Source: JAAYAY01 sp964429355 (GTDB lineage Bacteria; Planctomycetota; Planctomycetia; Pirellulales; Thermoguttaceae). From it: a DNA stretch of 39,670 nt. Within the stretch, counting starts at the first letter, position 1, and each line of letters starts with the position of its first letter. Where the stretch lies: NCBI GenBank assembly GCA_964429355.1, contig CAYSCH010000036.1, positions 1-39,670 on the forward strand, read 5' to 3'. Of this stretch, positions 27,941-36,910 are shown in pieces. A program made the translations under genes and the position numbers. Below the pieces are notes generated by a model, which was not told the DNA's origin, ran no database searches, and saw nothing but the letters and a program-made list of their open reading frames with translations.

Positions 27941-30334
27941 CTACGTATCCAGGCCCGCCATATGTTGGATCATGCCGATGATCGCCCGACGCTGCTCATA
28001 CATTATCGCCAGTCCAGCCAGAGCGTTTGAGGCCAACGCCTCATTTTTCGCCAGCAGCGCGTTCTCCACATCCTCGTTGTACCCGTCTGTCGCTGATATC
28101 GCGTCCTCCAAATCGGTCTGCAGGGAGTCCAGGAGGGCGTTGGAAGTTGAGATCGACGAGCTGTAAAACCCGTCGACGATCCCCGCGGCCACGTCAACTT
28201 GCCCGAGTGCTTCCTCAACAATCCGCAAGGCGTGCGAGGTGTTGTCGCCCAGACCACTGGCTGAGCCGCCACTGAGAATGCTGCTGAGCCGCCCACTCAC
28301 CCCCCCCAACTGAATGGCCTCCAGACTGGGAATCGAGAGGGTGCTTGGATAATGAAGATCTGTTGACAAGGCGAAGTTCGGGGCCCCGCTCCCGATGGTC
28401 ATGGGGTTGAACTGGCCCGAAAAGCCTTCGGCCATCTCGATCGAAAAATGGCTGCCGTTGCGGCTGACAGTCAGTTGATTACCTCGCAGGTCGGCATGGG
28501 GGGATTGAGAATCCTCACCGTAGGCCGAGGCGGTTGCGTTCGTGCCCTCGGCGGTACCGTCTCCGTTGCCGCCCGTCAATTCGAACGATCCAACCACATT
28601 TGTCACCGCAATCGAAGCGGCTGAGCCGGTCTCCACGGAACGAAGGATCAGATAATCGCCAACCACGCTCGCCTCGACGCCTGTGGTGGCAAGGTCGAGA
28701 TTGATCGTGTCGCGGATTGACGGGAGGCTGTCGCCGTCGTTGAAGGAGTAGCTATCGCTGCCGGTCCCGGTAAGATCAAAGCTAACGTTGCCGACCAGCT
28801 TGCCATCGGTTCCCGTATAGATCAGTTCGGCTGCCGTCGCTGCGCGGTAGTCTTCCACCGTATCGAAACTGCCGGCGGTGACTTCCACAGAAACCTGGCT
28901 GGCAGCACCGAACTCTCGGCTCTCCAATACCAGATCGACGTCGTCGACACGAGCGACGATGCCGGTCGCGCCTTGCTGAGCGTTGATTGCGGCGGCCACT
29001 TGTGCCAGGGTCTGCCCAGACGTAACAACGATGCTGGCGCTGCCCAACTCGCCGGTGATTTCAACGGTCGCGTCCGCCGTGATCAGGCCGGTCGTTTCAC
29101 GGTGCCGGAGTTGGGCCGTTTCGGCGGGGGCGTAGCGAATTCCGCCAATTTCGATGGTCATGTCGCTGCCCACATCCTCGCCATCGCCGTAGCCCCCGCT
29201 GACCGAGAATGTCGAGTCGGCAGAGACGCTCACGTTCGCGTCGGAACCGAAATCGACACTGCGGAACGTGAGATTATTCCCTGCCACTTCGGCGGTAACC
29301 CCGGTCGCATGGCTCACGTTGTTGATCTTCTTGGCCACATCGCTGAGGGCCTCGGCGTCGGTGATCGTGATTTCGGCGGCGCCGCCACGACCGGCGATCG
29401 TCAGGGTCCCGCCATCGCCCACACCAACGCCTCCGGCCGTGCCCGCGTAGGTTAGCTCGGCCCGAGTAGCTGCCCGGACAACTCGGCCGGTGATTGCCGG
29501 ATCGGAGCCGTAGACCGGATCGACACCCCTGGCCGTTCCGTCACCGTTTCCTCCACCGACGGCGAAGACACCTGCAGTCGCCTTCACGGCAATTGACTGA
29601 CTGACACCGATTTCCCTGCTGGAAAACGCAAGCCGGTTGCCATCGACGCTGGCCGTCACACCGGTCGTATCCGTCCGCTCATTGACTTTGGCGGCCAGAT
29701 GCTCAAGGGTATCGCCGGTGGTTGTGGCAAGGACCGTGGATCCAAGATTGCCGGTGATTTGAAGGGTTGCGTCGGCGGTCACAGAGCGATTTGTGCCGGT
29801 GTAGGTGAGTTCGGCCCGGCTTCCCACCACAAGCGGGCCGCTCGATCCCTTGGAGTATACCGTCAATCGCGAGACCTGGGCCGGATTGCGGCCCCGGACC
29901 TGATAGGTAGCCGAGCCGTCGAGCATTCGCCGACCATCGATATTGGTGGCGGCAAGGGAGTTGATGGCCGCTATGGCCGCGTTGATCTTGGCCTGCCCTT
30001 CGGCCCGTTTTTGTTCGTCGAGGGTCTGCTTCTCGTCTTTGAGCAATTCAGTTTGGATCAGTTCCAACTGTCCGCGAATCTGCTCCACAGCGATCCGGGT
30101 CTGCGATACCAGGCTGTTGGCCGACGTGACATTCGACATGGTGGCTGTGACCGTCGAAAGGCGAGTCTGCAGGCCGCTCAGTGTGGTGAATGCAGAAACG
30201 TCGTCGCGCGGCGAGAGAATGCGTTGGCCGGCAGCCAGTCGCAGATTGTTCATGGTCGCAGCCGCATTGCTCTCGGCAAGCCGATTGAGCAGTCTCCGCT
30301 CGATTCCTGAAAGTGTCGCCCCGATGCGAGCCAT
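27941..30334 (-). CDS. very long flagellin/FlgL-like filament protein with four internal repeats
   Basis: ATG 30334 gives 797 residues. The N-terminal ~120 residues are a flagellin/FlgL D0-D1 coiled coil: LLNRLAESNAAATMNNLRLA, then GQRILSPRDDVSAFTTLSGL. The C-terminal ~100 residues are the matching helix (ALLAKNEALASNALAGLAIM, ending MIQHMAGLDT). Between them, residues ~173-599 hold four imperfect repeats of ~95-100 residues, each with AELTYTGT, a TADATLQITG-type strand, a TLxxVAAxIN helix, TGVTASVDGNxL, and a GGNGDGT end in most copies. These are flagellin-IN-like surface domains. Such a protein forms or caps the flagellar filament outside the cell. Flagellin versus hook-associated FlgL cannot be decided. 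It is next to a cyclic-di-GMP enzyme gene. Confidence 0.85.
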   Translation of the reverse strand: MARIGATLSGIERRLLNRLAESNAAATMNNLRLAAGQRILSPRDDVSAFTTLSGLQTRLSTVTATMSNVTSANSLVSQTRIAVEQIRGQLELIQTELLKDEKQTLDEQKRAEGQAKINAAIAAINSLAATNIDGRRMLDGSATYQVRGRNPAQVSRLTVYSKGSSGPLVVGSRAELTYTGTNRSVTADATLQITGNLGSTVLATTTGDTLEHLAAKVNERTDTTGVTASVDGNRLAFSSREIGVSQSIAVKATAGVFAVGGGNGDGTARGVDPVYGSDPAITGRVVRAATRAELTYAGTAGGVGVGDGGTLTIAGRGGAAEITITDAEALSDVAKKINNVSHATGVTAEVAGNNLTFRSVDFGSDANVSVSADSTFSVSGGYGDGEDVGSDMTIEIGGIRYAPAETAQLRHRETTGLITADATVEITGELGSASIVVTSGQTLAQVAAAINAQQGATGIVARVDDVDLVLESREFGAASQVSVEVTAGSFDTVEDYRAATAAELIYTGTDGKLVGNVSFDLTGTGSDSYSFNDGDSLPSIRDTINLDLATTGVEASVVGDYLILRSVETGSAASIAVTNVVGSFELTGGNGDGTAEGTNATASAYGEDSQSPHADLRGNQLTVSRNGSHFSIEMAEGFSGQFNPMTIGSGAPNFALSTDLHYPSTLSIPSLEAIQLGGVSGRLSSILSGGSASGLGDNTSHALRIVEEALGQVDVAAGIVDGFYSSSISTSNALLDSLQTDLEDAISATDGYNEDVENALLAKNEALASNALAGLAIMYEQRRAIIGMIQHMAGLDT
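28538..29818 (-). repeat. four tandem ~300-base coding repeats in the flagellin-like gene
   Basis: The copies are at 29818-29519, 29461-29162, 29116-28841 and 28831-28538. Each encodes the strand-helix-strand unit AELTYxGT ... ITGxLGSxxI ... LxxVAxxIN ... TGVxAxVxGNxLxxxS. The third copy has degenerated at its start (AQLRHRETTG) and lacks the GGNGDGT end. Protein similarity is clear but DNA similarity is low, so the duplications are old. Confidence 0.75.
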
Positions 30335-30520
30335 GACAGACCATCTCTCAATGACAATCCGGGCCGTCCGCGTCAGCGTCTCCAGGGCACGCTCTTTCCG
30401 GACGCCAGCCCGTACGAAAGCATAGGTCGCCGTAGAGGGGCGGGGACCGCCAAGAGTGGAACTTAGCCAGGGCTCCCCGGAAGCGCCGAATACCCACAAG
30501 AACGGGGGGGCAGTCTGGAA

Positions 30521-32776
30521 TCACCATGACTGCCAGAATCGCCAACGAGACTTGGCGGCCGTGGTCGCCACCGGCACCACAGCCGCACGGTGTTGGTTGC
30601 TCTCGATGGCTCCCAGGTAGGACCGCAGGCTGACGATCACGTCCCTCGCAGCGTCTTCGATTCCGCCATGGCGCCGATCTCGAAGCCGCCTCGGGCGGAT
30701 GGCTACCGTAATGCAGGAATATGGGAAACCCTGCTTACCGATTGCCTGGCCGCCGGAATCCGAACCAAGTCGGCGTCCGAGACGCAATTCCACTTCGAAG
30801 GACAGGCTTCGATCCCCGTGTCGCCGTTGCGGGCTCCGATTCTCCAGACGCATCAAGATGGTCGTGTCGCATTGCGTGAGGACTTTGGCCTGGTGGTCGG
30901 CAACGAAACCAACGAGTTTCTCACGCAGCACGGTAAGAGGCATGGGTGTGAAGAGTTCGGTCGAGAAGCAGCACTCACTTCCTGACCCGGCACGGCCCCA
31001 GACAACAGGGGCATCGTGCGACTCACCCGAGCCGGCCCCGAGTTGGACGACGGTGTTTCGCCCTTTCTCTTTGGCAATCAACAACCCGCGATCCGCCCGT
31101 CGTAGCATGGTTTCCGAGGTATCGCCGGGCTGGATTTCGGTGACCCCGAAACTGGCAGTAATGCTCCGCCCACCCAGAGCAGCCTGGGGAGTCTGCTCGA
31201 GGCGCTTGCGCAGTTCGTCGGCCCGCCGGGCTGCGGCGGCATTATCGCAATCGGCATACAGCAAGACGAACTCCTCGCCCCCGTAGCGAGCGACCAGGTC
31301 GCCGGGACGGCAGGAGGATTTCAAGAGGGTGGCCAGGGTCTTGATCGCCTCGTCGCCGGCCTGGTGTCCATAGGTATCGTTGATCGTCTTGAACTTATCG
31401 AGGTCGCAGATGATCAGGCTGCACGGCACTCTCTGCTGCCGATGGGTGCTGATAAAGAGTTCGAAAACCCGGTCGAATTCGGCTCGGTTGGCAACCTGCG
31501 TGAGAGGGTCGCGAGTCGCTTTGGTGTGCAGGCTCTGGCACCGTTCCTCAAGGGACGATTCCGACGACGCGTCATGCAGGATCAGCACCGCCCCCAGAAC
31601 GATGCCGTCAGGGTCGATAACCGGGATCGCATGTGTGTCAACAGCCACTCGATCGCCGCTGCGCCCTCCAATGCTCAGTCGGCGCAACGATTGGACACCG
31701 GACGCGATTGCGCTGACCACGGGACAATCATCGTCGGTGACGGCTACACCCTTTTCGCCGCGGATGTTGAGCAGGCTTGAGGTCCAGCGCCGATCGCAGA
31801 TGCTTGTCCCGGTGATGCCGGTCATGCGTTCTGCGCCGTGGTTCCATCGCACGACGCGCATCGCAGCGTCGACGAATACAACCGCATCGTGCATATTGTC
31901 GAGGAGGCGATCTTCGAAGAACCTCTGATCGTGGCGATTCTTGGTCTGGGCCATGTTGTCTGTGAGGGCCCAGTAGGAATTTGAGACTTCCGGGGCGAGC
32001 GTCTGGAGCCATCTTCCCGCGACTTCACCGCGAATGCGGTCTAGGTTTCCAGACTGAAATTCGACAAACCCGTTGACGAGCTTGGGGTCGAACTGAACGC
32101 CCGCACCAGCAAACAACTCGAATCCGGCTCGTTCCAACGCCATGGCGGGACGATAGACCTGATCCGTCGTCATGGCGTCGAAGGCTTCAACGATCGCGAT
32201 CATCCGGGCCCCAAGAGGCAGATCTTCGCCTCGCAGTGAATAACCGGGCCGGGAACCATCGTACCATGCCGGGATATACTCCACAATTTCGAGGACCTTG
32301 GGCTGGGCGCAGGCGCTGCGAAGGATCTCGACGCTCATCTTCCGAGCATCGTCGACCATTCGAATCTCGTCGGCATCCAACGGGCCTGGTTTCCGAAGGA
32401 TCTCGTCCGGTAGTCCGATCATTCCAACGTCGTGAAGCAAAGCAGCCACTTCAATCGCCTCGCGCAGGCCCTCGGGGAGCCGCAGGCACGTGGCCCAACC
32501 GGAAGAGAGGAGCGAGACTCGCAAGCCGTGCGACGCCGACTGCACAGATTTGCAGCGCAGCGCTACATAAAGACTGCTCGCCACTCCCAGGCGAGCCTGA
32601 GTCAATCGCGCAATCCCGGCAGGTTCGTTGTCGACGATTCCGGCGGAATTGGAATCGACATTGGTCAGGAGCGAAATCGCCTGAAGCGAGAATTGAGAAC
32701 CTATCGAGGAGAGTTCATCTGCAATGGGTTGCAGAATGGGGGAAAAGGCAGATTGCGAATCCGAGGTGTCGGTCAT
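30521..32776 (-). CDS. HD-GYP-like/PAS/GGDEF cyclic-di-GMP signalling protein
   Basis: ATG 32776 gives 751 residues (GTG 32812 is an alternative). Residues ~80-240 resemble an HD-GYP phosphodiesterase: SHGLRVS, AALLHDVGMIGLPDEIL (His115-Asp116) and GARMIAIVEAFDAMT. But the HHE and GYP motifs read IPAW and PGYS, and the M-x-x-H His is missing, so hydrolysis is doubtful. Residues ~285-405 are a PAS sensor (DAVVFVDAAMRVVRWNHGAE). Residues ~420-575 are a GGDEF cyclase with an intact active site GGEEF (499-503) and inhibitory RxxD site (RPGD, 490-493). About 170 residues with no recognised domain follow. No membrane segment is visible. Net activity is probably diguanylate cyclase with product inhibition. 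Neighbour of the flagellin-like gene. Confidence 0.87.
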   Translation of the reverse strand: MTDTSDSQSAFSPILQPIADELSSIGSQFSLQAISLLTNVDSNSAGIVDNEPAGIARLTQARLGVASSLYVALRCKSVQSASHGLRVSLLSSGWATCLRLPEGLREAIEVAALLHDVGMIGLPDEILRKPGPLDADEIRMVDDARKMSVEILRSACAQPKVLEIVEYIPAWYDGSRPGYSLRGEDLPLGARMIAIVEAFDAMTTDQVYRPAMALERAGFELFAGAGVQFDPKLVNGFVEFQSGNLDRIRGEVAGRWLQTLAPEVSNSYWALTDNMAQTKNRHDQRFFEDRLLDNMHDAVVFVDAAMRVVRWNHGAERMTGITGTSICDRRWTSSLLNIRGEKGVAVTDDDCPVVSAIASGVQSLRRLSIGGRSGDRVAVDTHAIPVIDPDGIVLGAVLILHDASSESSLEERCQSLHTKATRDPLTQVANRAEFDRVFELFISTHRQQRVPCSLIICDLDKFKTINDTYGHQAGDEAIKTLATLLKSSCRPGDLVARYGGEEFVLLYADCDNAAAARRADELRKRLEQTPQAALGGRSITASFGVTEIQPGDTSETMLRRADRGLLIAKEKGRNTVVQLGAGSGESHDAPVVWGRAGSGSECCFSTELFTPMPLTVLREKLVGFVADHQAKVLTQCDTTILMRLENRSPQRRHGDRSLSFEVELRLGRRLGSDSGGQAIGKQGFPYSCITVAIRPRRLRDRRHGGIEDAARDVIVSLRSYLGAIESNQHRAAVVPVATTAAKSRWRFWQSW

Positions 32777-32812
32777 TGGTGTTAGTTCCCGGTTTGCCAA
32801 CGCGTCGTGCAC

Positions 32813-33351
32813 CGGTGGCCTTCAAGGCAAGATGCGAATGGGCTCACTGCCAATTCGCATGGGCGCCTGCGATCCCCGATCAGTACACCGCGAACCGCAA
32901 GTTTGGCATGGTCGCACCCCGCTCCATCAGGCTCGGAACCGCACAAGACACGCAAACTCACCGTGCCGCGCAAGAACAAATCGTGCACCCAGGTAGATTC
33001 CAAGGTATTTGTGCGGATGCTCGTGCTCCGTGCCGCAGTTCCGGGAATGCGAAATGCACTCGCTACTGAAAACCTAGAACGTGCGTGGCAGAAGGTCAAA
33101 CCGCGCTCGCGTTGTGACGATTGAGACCGCGCAAATTCCTGCGTTTCTCGCGGACTGGATCGTCTGATGTTTGTGCATCGCTCGTGCCGAACATTCGAGA
33201 TTTCGCGGATGGAACCACCGTGAATCGCTCACCAGGGGCCTGCGGTTGCCTTTCGACCACACGGTTGCCTCGCCGCAACGTCACGCCCTTTCGGGTTTGC
33301 CCGACCGTCCTCGCAACCCGACGTGTCGAACGGCGATCCTCTGACGGGCGC
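32813..33351. other. divergent intergenic region
   Basis: No convincing gene, RNA or hairpin terminator was found in these 540 bases between the leftward cyclic-di-GMP gene and the rightward FAH gene. Open frames crossing it are Arg/Ser/Thr-rich and lack ribosome-binding sites. It should contain the promoter of the leftward gene, but none was clear enough to mark. Confidence 0.45.
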
Positions 33352-33378
33352 TTGCTCAACCACCGGCTTTGGTTTAAG
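33352..33378 (+). promoter_or_regulatory. candidate promoter of the FAH-family gene
   Basis: TTGCTC (33352-33357) and TTTAAG (33373-33378) are 15 bases apart, with TG one base before the -10 (TGGTTTAAG). The spacing is short but the extended -10 compensates. Transcription from about 33385 would exclude the GTG at 33323 as start codon. Confidence 0.35.
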
Positions 33379-33451
33379 CTGCTCTCCCGCGGCAGACCCT
33401 CGGAAATCGCTTGGCTCCTTCGGTCTCGAAACGAGGCTTGCAACGACGCTC

Positions 33452-34303
33452 TTGTCCTTTCTCAACGACGGCCAAACACGTATCGGCTTGGTTCGCGGCA
33501 ATCAGGTTGTGGACTTGTCAGTAGCCGATCCCAGTCTCCCACGATGCATGAAGGCACTGCTGGAAATGGGACCGGAGGGACTCCAACGTGTGCACGCCTG
33601 CGAGAACGCCCTCCCAACTCTGCGGTGGACGGATCTGCGGTTGCTGCCGCCAGTCACCCATCCGGAAAAGGTGATTTGCGTGGGGGTGAACTATGCCGAT
33701 CACGCCGCGGAAAGCGGGATGAAACCCCCTTCAGAACCGGTGATTTTCAACAAGTTTCCCACAACCCTTCGGGCCCACGACGACGAGATTGTGCTTCCCG
33801 CGTCCAGCCGGGAAGTCGACTATGAGGCAGAGTTGGTGGTCGTTATCGGAACTGGAGGAAAGGCGATTCAGAAAGAACGGGCACGAGAACACGTAGCCGG
33901 CTACACCTGCGGAAACGATGTCTCCGCCCGTGACTGGCAGAAGGGGAAACCCGGCGGCCAATGGCTCCTGGGCAAGTCCTTTGACAGTTTCGGCCCTACG
34001 GGGCCGGTGCTTGTGACTACCGACGAAATCGAAGATCCTGGCCGACTGGCAATCCGATGTCGGTTGAACGGTCAAACCATGCAGGATTCGTGTACCGACC
34101 AGCTCATATTTCCGGTCGACGAATTGATTGCCTACGTGTCCAGTGTCGCAACTCTCAAGCCGGGCGATCTTATCTTCACGGGCACTCCGCCCGGGGTAGG
34201 AATGGCCAGGAATCCTGCCGTTTTTCTGCAGCCGGGCGATCAACTTGAGGTCGAAATCGAGAAAATCGGCCTCCTACGTAACCAGGTCGTCGGCCCAGAG
34301 TGA
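33452..34303 (+). CDS. fumarylacetoacetate hydrolase (FAH) family protein
   Basis: FAH-family enzymes are metal-dependent C-C hydrolases or decarboxylases acting on acylpyruvates and related dioxo acids in aromatic and amino-acid breakdown. TTG 33452 gives 283 residues, the family's usual length, beginning SFLNDGQTRIGLVRGNQVVDL. The frame continues back to GTG 33323, which would add 43 residues without a family counterpart. The metal-binding core is clear: VICVGVNYADHA, IFNKFPTTLRAHDDEIVLP, VDYEAELVVVIG (the two Glu ligands), GYTCGNDVSARDWQ, and the C-terminal GDLIFTGTPPGVGMA. The substrate cannot be told. Nothing nearby forms a catabolic pathway with it. Confidence 0.9.
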   Translation: MSFLNDGQTRIGLVRGNQVVDLSVADPSLPRCMKALLEMGPEGLQRVHACENALPTLRWTDLRLLPPVTHPEKVICVGVNYADHAAESGMKPPSEPVIFNKFPTTLRAHDDEIVLPASSREVDYEAELVVVIGTGGKAIQKERAREHVAGYTCGNDVSARDWQKGKPGGQWLLGKSFDSFGPTGPVLVTTDEIEDPGRLAIRCRLNGQTMQDSCTDQLIFPVDELIAYVSSVATLKPGDLIFTGTPPGVGMARNPAVFLQPGDQLEVEIEKIGLLRNQVVGPE

Positions 34304-34396
34304 GCGGCTGGCGCCTTGTCCGTTGAGCCCGCCTTCTCCCGACGGCACTACGCTATTCCAGCGAACCTTCGCAGATTCCCCCCGAAGATGGGGCCC

Positions 34397-34424
34397 TTGC
34401 CGAGGTGGTCCTCGCTCGTATTAT
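34397..34424 (+). promoter_or_regulatory. sod promoter
   Basis: TTGCCG (34397-34402) and TATTAT (34419-34424) are 16 bases apart. Transcription would begin near 34431, about 62 bases before the sod ATG. Confidence 0.65.
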
Positions 34425-34492
34425 TTTTAACAGCCATGGTAGTCACAAATCTCGCCTGGCAGTTTTCGAGTCCTATTTGCTGGAGAGAGGCC

Positions 34493-35143
34493 ATGAAATA
34501 CGTCCTGCCTGATCTGCCCTACAGTTACCAAGCGCTGGAGCCGCACATCGACGCGCGGACGATGGAGATCCATCACACGAAGCATCACCAGACGTATATC
34601 GACAAGCTGAATGCCGCGATCGATGGGCTCGACCTCGGTAGCCCAACAGTCGAAGAGTTGCTGGCTGCCATTCACACGATTCCGGAAGATGTTCGTACTG
34701 CTGTACGCAATCATGGCGGTGGGCACGCCAATCACAGCCTCTTCTGGACAATCATGTCCCCTGATGGTGAAGGTGCTCCGACCGGTTCACTACTGGAGGC
34801 GATCGAAAGGGAGTTAGGTGGGTTCGCCGCCTTCCAAACCAAATTCACGGCCGCAGCTACGGGCCGATTCGGAAGTGGCTGGGCATGGCTGAGCTTGAAC
34901 GTGGACAAACAACTGGTGATCGAGGACACTCCGAACCAGGACAGTCCTCTCATGCACGGGAACATCCCGGTTCTCGGACTCGATGTGTGGGAACACGCGT
35001 ACTATTTGAAGTACCAGAATCGTCGTCCCGAGTACATCAATGCATTCTTTCGCGTGATTGACTGGACCGCTGTTGGCAAGCGTTATGAAGACGCGTTCCA
35101 AACGCAGGGACAGTCGGTCGTATCCTCGACGATTGGGGGTTAG
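34493..35143 (+). CDS. sodA: superoxide dismutase, Mn-type
   Basis: The enzyme converts superoxide to oxygen and hydrogen peroxide. ATG 34493 follows GGAGAGAGG closely and gives 216 residues starting MKYVLPDLPYSYQALEPHID. The longer frame from 34316 overlaps the promoter. Metal ligands are His27, His81, Asp164 and His168 (GLDVWEHAYY). Gly77 (HGGGHANHSLFW) and Gln149 (TPNQDSP) are the residue pair that usually marks Mn rather than Fe enzymes; a cambialistic enzyme is possible. No signal peptide, so it acts in the cytoplasm. A very stable terminator lies 63 bases after the stop codon, making this a single-gene transcript. Confidence 0.95.
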   Translation: MKYVLPDLPYSYQALEPHIDARTMEIHHTKHHQTYIDKLNAAIDGLDLGSPTVEELLAAIHTIPEDVRTAVRNHGGGHANHSLFWTIMSPDGEGAPTGSLLEAIERELGGFAAFQTKFTAAATGRFGSGWAWLSLNVDKQLVIEDTPNQDSPLMHGNIPVLGLDVWEHAYYLKYQNRRPEYINAFFRVIDWTAVGKRYEDAFQTQGQSVVSSTIGG

Positions 35144-35205
35144 CTCCGTCGCTGAGGCAATCTTGGCCGCTGCCTGCGCGGCAGATGGTCTGCCGTGCAG
35201 TATTC

Positions 35206-35265
35206 GGGCGGTAGCGAACCATGACCCGTTCCAGACCGGGGATGGTTTTGCTACCGCCCTTTTTT
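35206..35265 (+). terminator. intrinsic terminator of sod
   Basis: GGGCGGTAGC (35206-35215) pairs perfectly with GCTACCGCCC (35250-35259) and is followed by six Ts. Nested inside are AACCAT/ATGGTT (35217-35222, 35242-35247) and CCCG/CGGG, which extend the stem to about 20 pairs. It is the strongest classical terminator in the window. Confidence 0.9.
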
Positions 35266-35377
35266 GTTGCCCAAAGCTGCTATCTTTCCCTGTTATGCCG
35301 ATTTTTCCTGGTGGGACGGCAAAGGATTCGCCGATCACACTACAAGTGGGGCTTTGGCGATGCCAAAGGAACTGGCA

Positions 35378-35405
35378 TTGACCCCACCAGTTGCCCTACT
35401 ATAAT
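35378..35405 (+). promoter_or_regulatory. near-consensus promoter upstream of the lipoprotein gene
   Basis: TTGACC (35378-35383, 5/6) and a perfect TATAAT (35400-35405) are separated by 16 bases. Transcription would begin near 35412. Confidence 0.75.
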
Positions 35406-35411
35406 CCCCGC

Positions 35412-35659
35412 TCGTTTTGCGGTCGGTGGCAGCAATGCCCCAACCCCGCCTGTAATCACAAATTCCCTCAAGGACGAGGGTTGAATTCACACTTCGCCGT
35501 CAGTCCGATTCCCGACCCTATCGTGGCGAATGGACAAGGTCACTCGGATTGGGTGCCGAGAGCAGGCGGGGTGGAGCGTATTGGCACCTGATTTGCGGCA
35601 AGGAAGTCGATTCTCTCGGTGCACTCCCCTTGTCGTCCAATGTGAAGGACACTCAGACC
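35412..35659 (+). other. long 5' leader of the lipoprotein gene, possible small RNA
   Basis: About 248 bases separate the predicted transcription start from the ATG at 35660. The stretch holds a small hairpin, CCCTC-AAGGAC-GAGGG (35465-35480), and no good reading frame. It does not match a riboswitch I can recognise. Confidence 0.35.
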
Positions 35660-36757
35660 ATGCGAAAAATCGTTGCGCGGTCTTTTGCGGTTGCCCTCGT
35701 CGTTGCTTTCATCTCGGGGTGCAGCAGCACCGGCGGAAAGAAATCGTTTGCCTGGTCGAGCTTGAATCCGATGACCTATTTCGCCAAATCGGACGATTCC
35801 CCGGTTCCCAAGCCTTCCGACCAGATGGCTCCCACGGTGACGCTCCCGAGCGCGTCCGAAGTCGCGTCCGCAAACAATGCATCAGGCGGAATGGCCCCCA
35901 CAAGCCCTTACGGCCAGAAGGGAATCGGTGACACGTCCTACTCATCAACCGCCGGCCAAGTTTCCTCGGCCAACATAACCCCACAACGTGGGGCCTATAA
36001 CCTTAACGGCTACACGGGCAGCCTCCCGAATTCCCCGTCAGCCAGCGACTACCGTCTCTCTTCGTCTGCTCATGACCCCACCCCGTATGGGCCGCAGACC
36101 GCGGCTGGGTCGGCCTACAATTCCGCCACAGGGGGCACTGTGGCCTATTCGGAAACCGGTAACGGCTATCAGGCCTCGCAGAACTCCGGTTACAGCACAA
36201 CACCGCCTGCTCAATACGGGTTGGGTGGGGGGGCCTACGACATTCAACAGGCCCAGGCGGCCGCTGCCCCAGCCTACGCGACCCCGTCCCTTCCCTATGG
36301 GAGCAACGCCACACCATCGACCGGTTCAAACACGTCCCCCTACCAAATCCCCCCATTGCCCTCCCAGGGCAACGGTTATGATTCGGGGCTCGTTCAGGAC
36401 CCCTACCGGCCGCCGACCACACCCTACACGGGGGCTGGGGCCAGTACGGAAAACTCCTATTCCGGCTACTCTTCCGGGTACACGGCCGACCCTGCCGCCG
36501 TCAGCAGCGTTGCGTCCCTGCCGAGTCTGCCATCGCTGCCCAATGCCTATTCGAATACACGACCTGCTTACGACCCTGGACAAACGGGGTACAATCCACC
36601 GAATGTTCCGGCTTACGTACCCCCGACGACTGGGGGTTACGTTCAACAGGCGACCGCCACCCAGCCCACCTACACCCCTGGCAGCGTTTCCCGTTATTCG
36701 AGTACTCCCTCTCAAGGAACCTCCGCGGGATATGGTGCAACGGGAGGCGTTTACTGA
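35660..36757 (+). CDS. low-complexity Tyr/Pro/Ser/Gly-rich lipoprotein
   Basis: ATG 35660 gives 365 residues; the 37 upstream codons are not signal-like. The signal peptide RKIVARSFAVALVVAFISGC ends in a lipobox with Cys21. The first ~45 mature residues (KKSFAWSSLNPMTYFAK) look like a small conserved head. The remainder is almost entirely Tyr, Pro, Ser, Thr, Gly, Asn and Gln, with few charged or hydrophobic residues and recurrent YxxP, GYxSGY and PSLPSLP units. It is intrinsically disordered and resembles surface or cell-wall-matrix linkers in planctomycetes. No enzyme motif is present. It has its own promoter and is followed by a candidate terminator. Confidence 0.82.
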   Translation: MRKIVARSFAVALVVAFISGCSSTGGKKSFAWSSLNPMTYFAKSDDSPVPKPSDQMAPTVTLPSASEVASANNASGGMAPTSPYGQKGIGDTSYSSTAGQVSSANITPQRGAYNLNGYTGSLPNSPSASDYRLSSSAHDPTPYGPQTAAGSAYNSATGGTVAYSETGNGYQASQNSGYSTTPPAQYGLGGGAYDIQQAQAAAAPAYATPSLPYGSNATPSTGSNTSPYQIPPLPSQGNGYDSGLVQDPYRPPTTPYTGAGASTENSYSGYSSGYTADPAAVSSVASLPSLPSLPNAYSNTRPAYDPGQTGYNPPNVPAYVPPTTGGYVQQATATQPTYTPGSVSRYSSTPSQGTSAGYGATGGVY

Positions 36758-36798
36758 GAGACAACCGCTCCAGCCGGGGTGACGAGCCGAGATTCCAC

Positions 36799-36830
36799 AC
36801 GCCGCAAGGCGAATCGTGCGGCGTTTCTCA
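36799..36830 (+). terminator. candidate terminator of the lipoprotein gene
   Basis: ACGCCGCA (36799-36806) and TGCGGCGT (36817-36824) form a perfect eight-pair stem with a ten-base loop, followed by TTCTCA. The T-run is weak. It lies 42 bases after the stop codon. Confidence 0.5.
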
Positions 36831-36910
36831 TTGCGGCATCAGGCCGGCGCCTTCTGAACCAGCAATCTACCTTTCCCCTCTCTGGCTGGCTCCATTCCGT
36901 CGCACGGCTG

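Noticed and set aside
35391..35591. 66-residue frame with a CPNPAC zinc-knuckle-like motif
   Set aside because: It starts inside the promoter at 35378-35405, lacks a ribosome-binding site, and has only one Cys pair; the similarity is probably chance.
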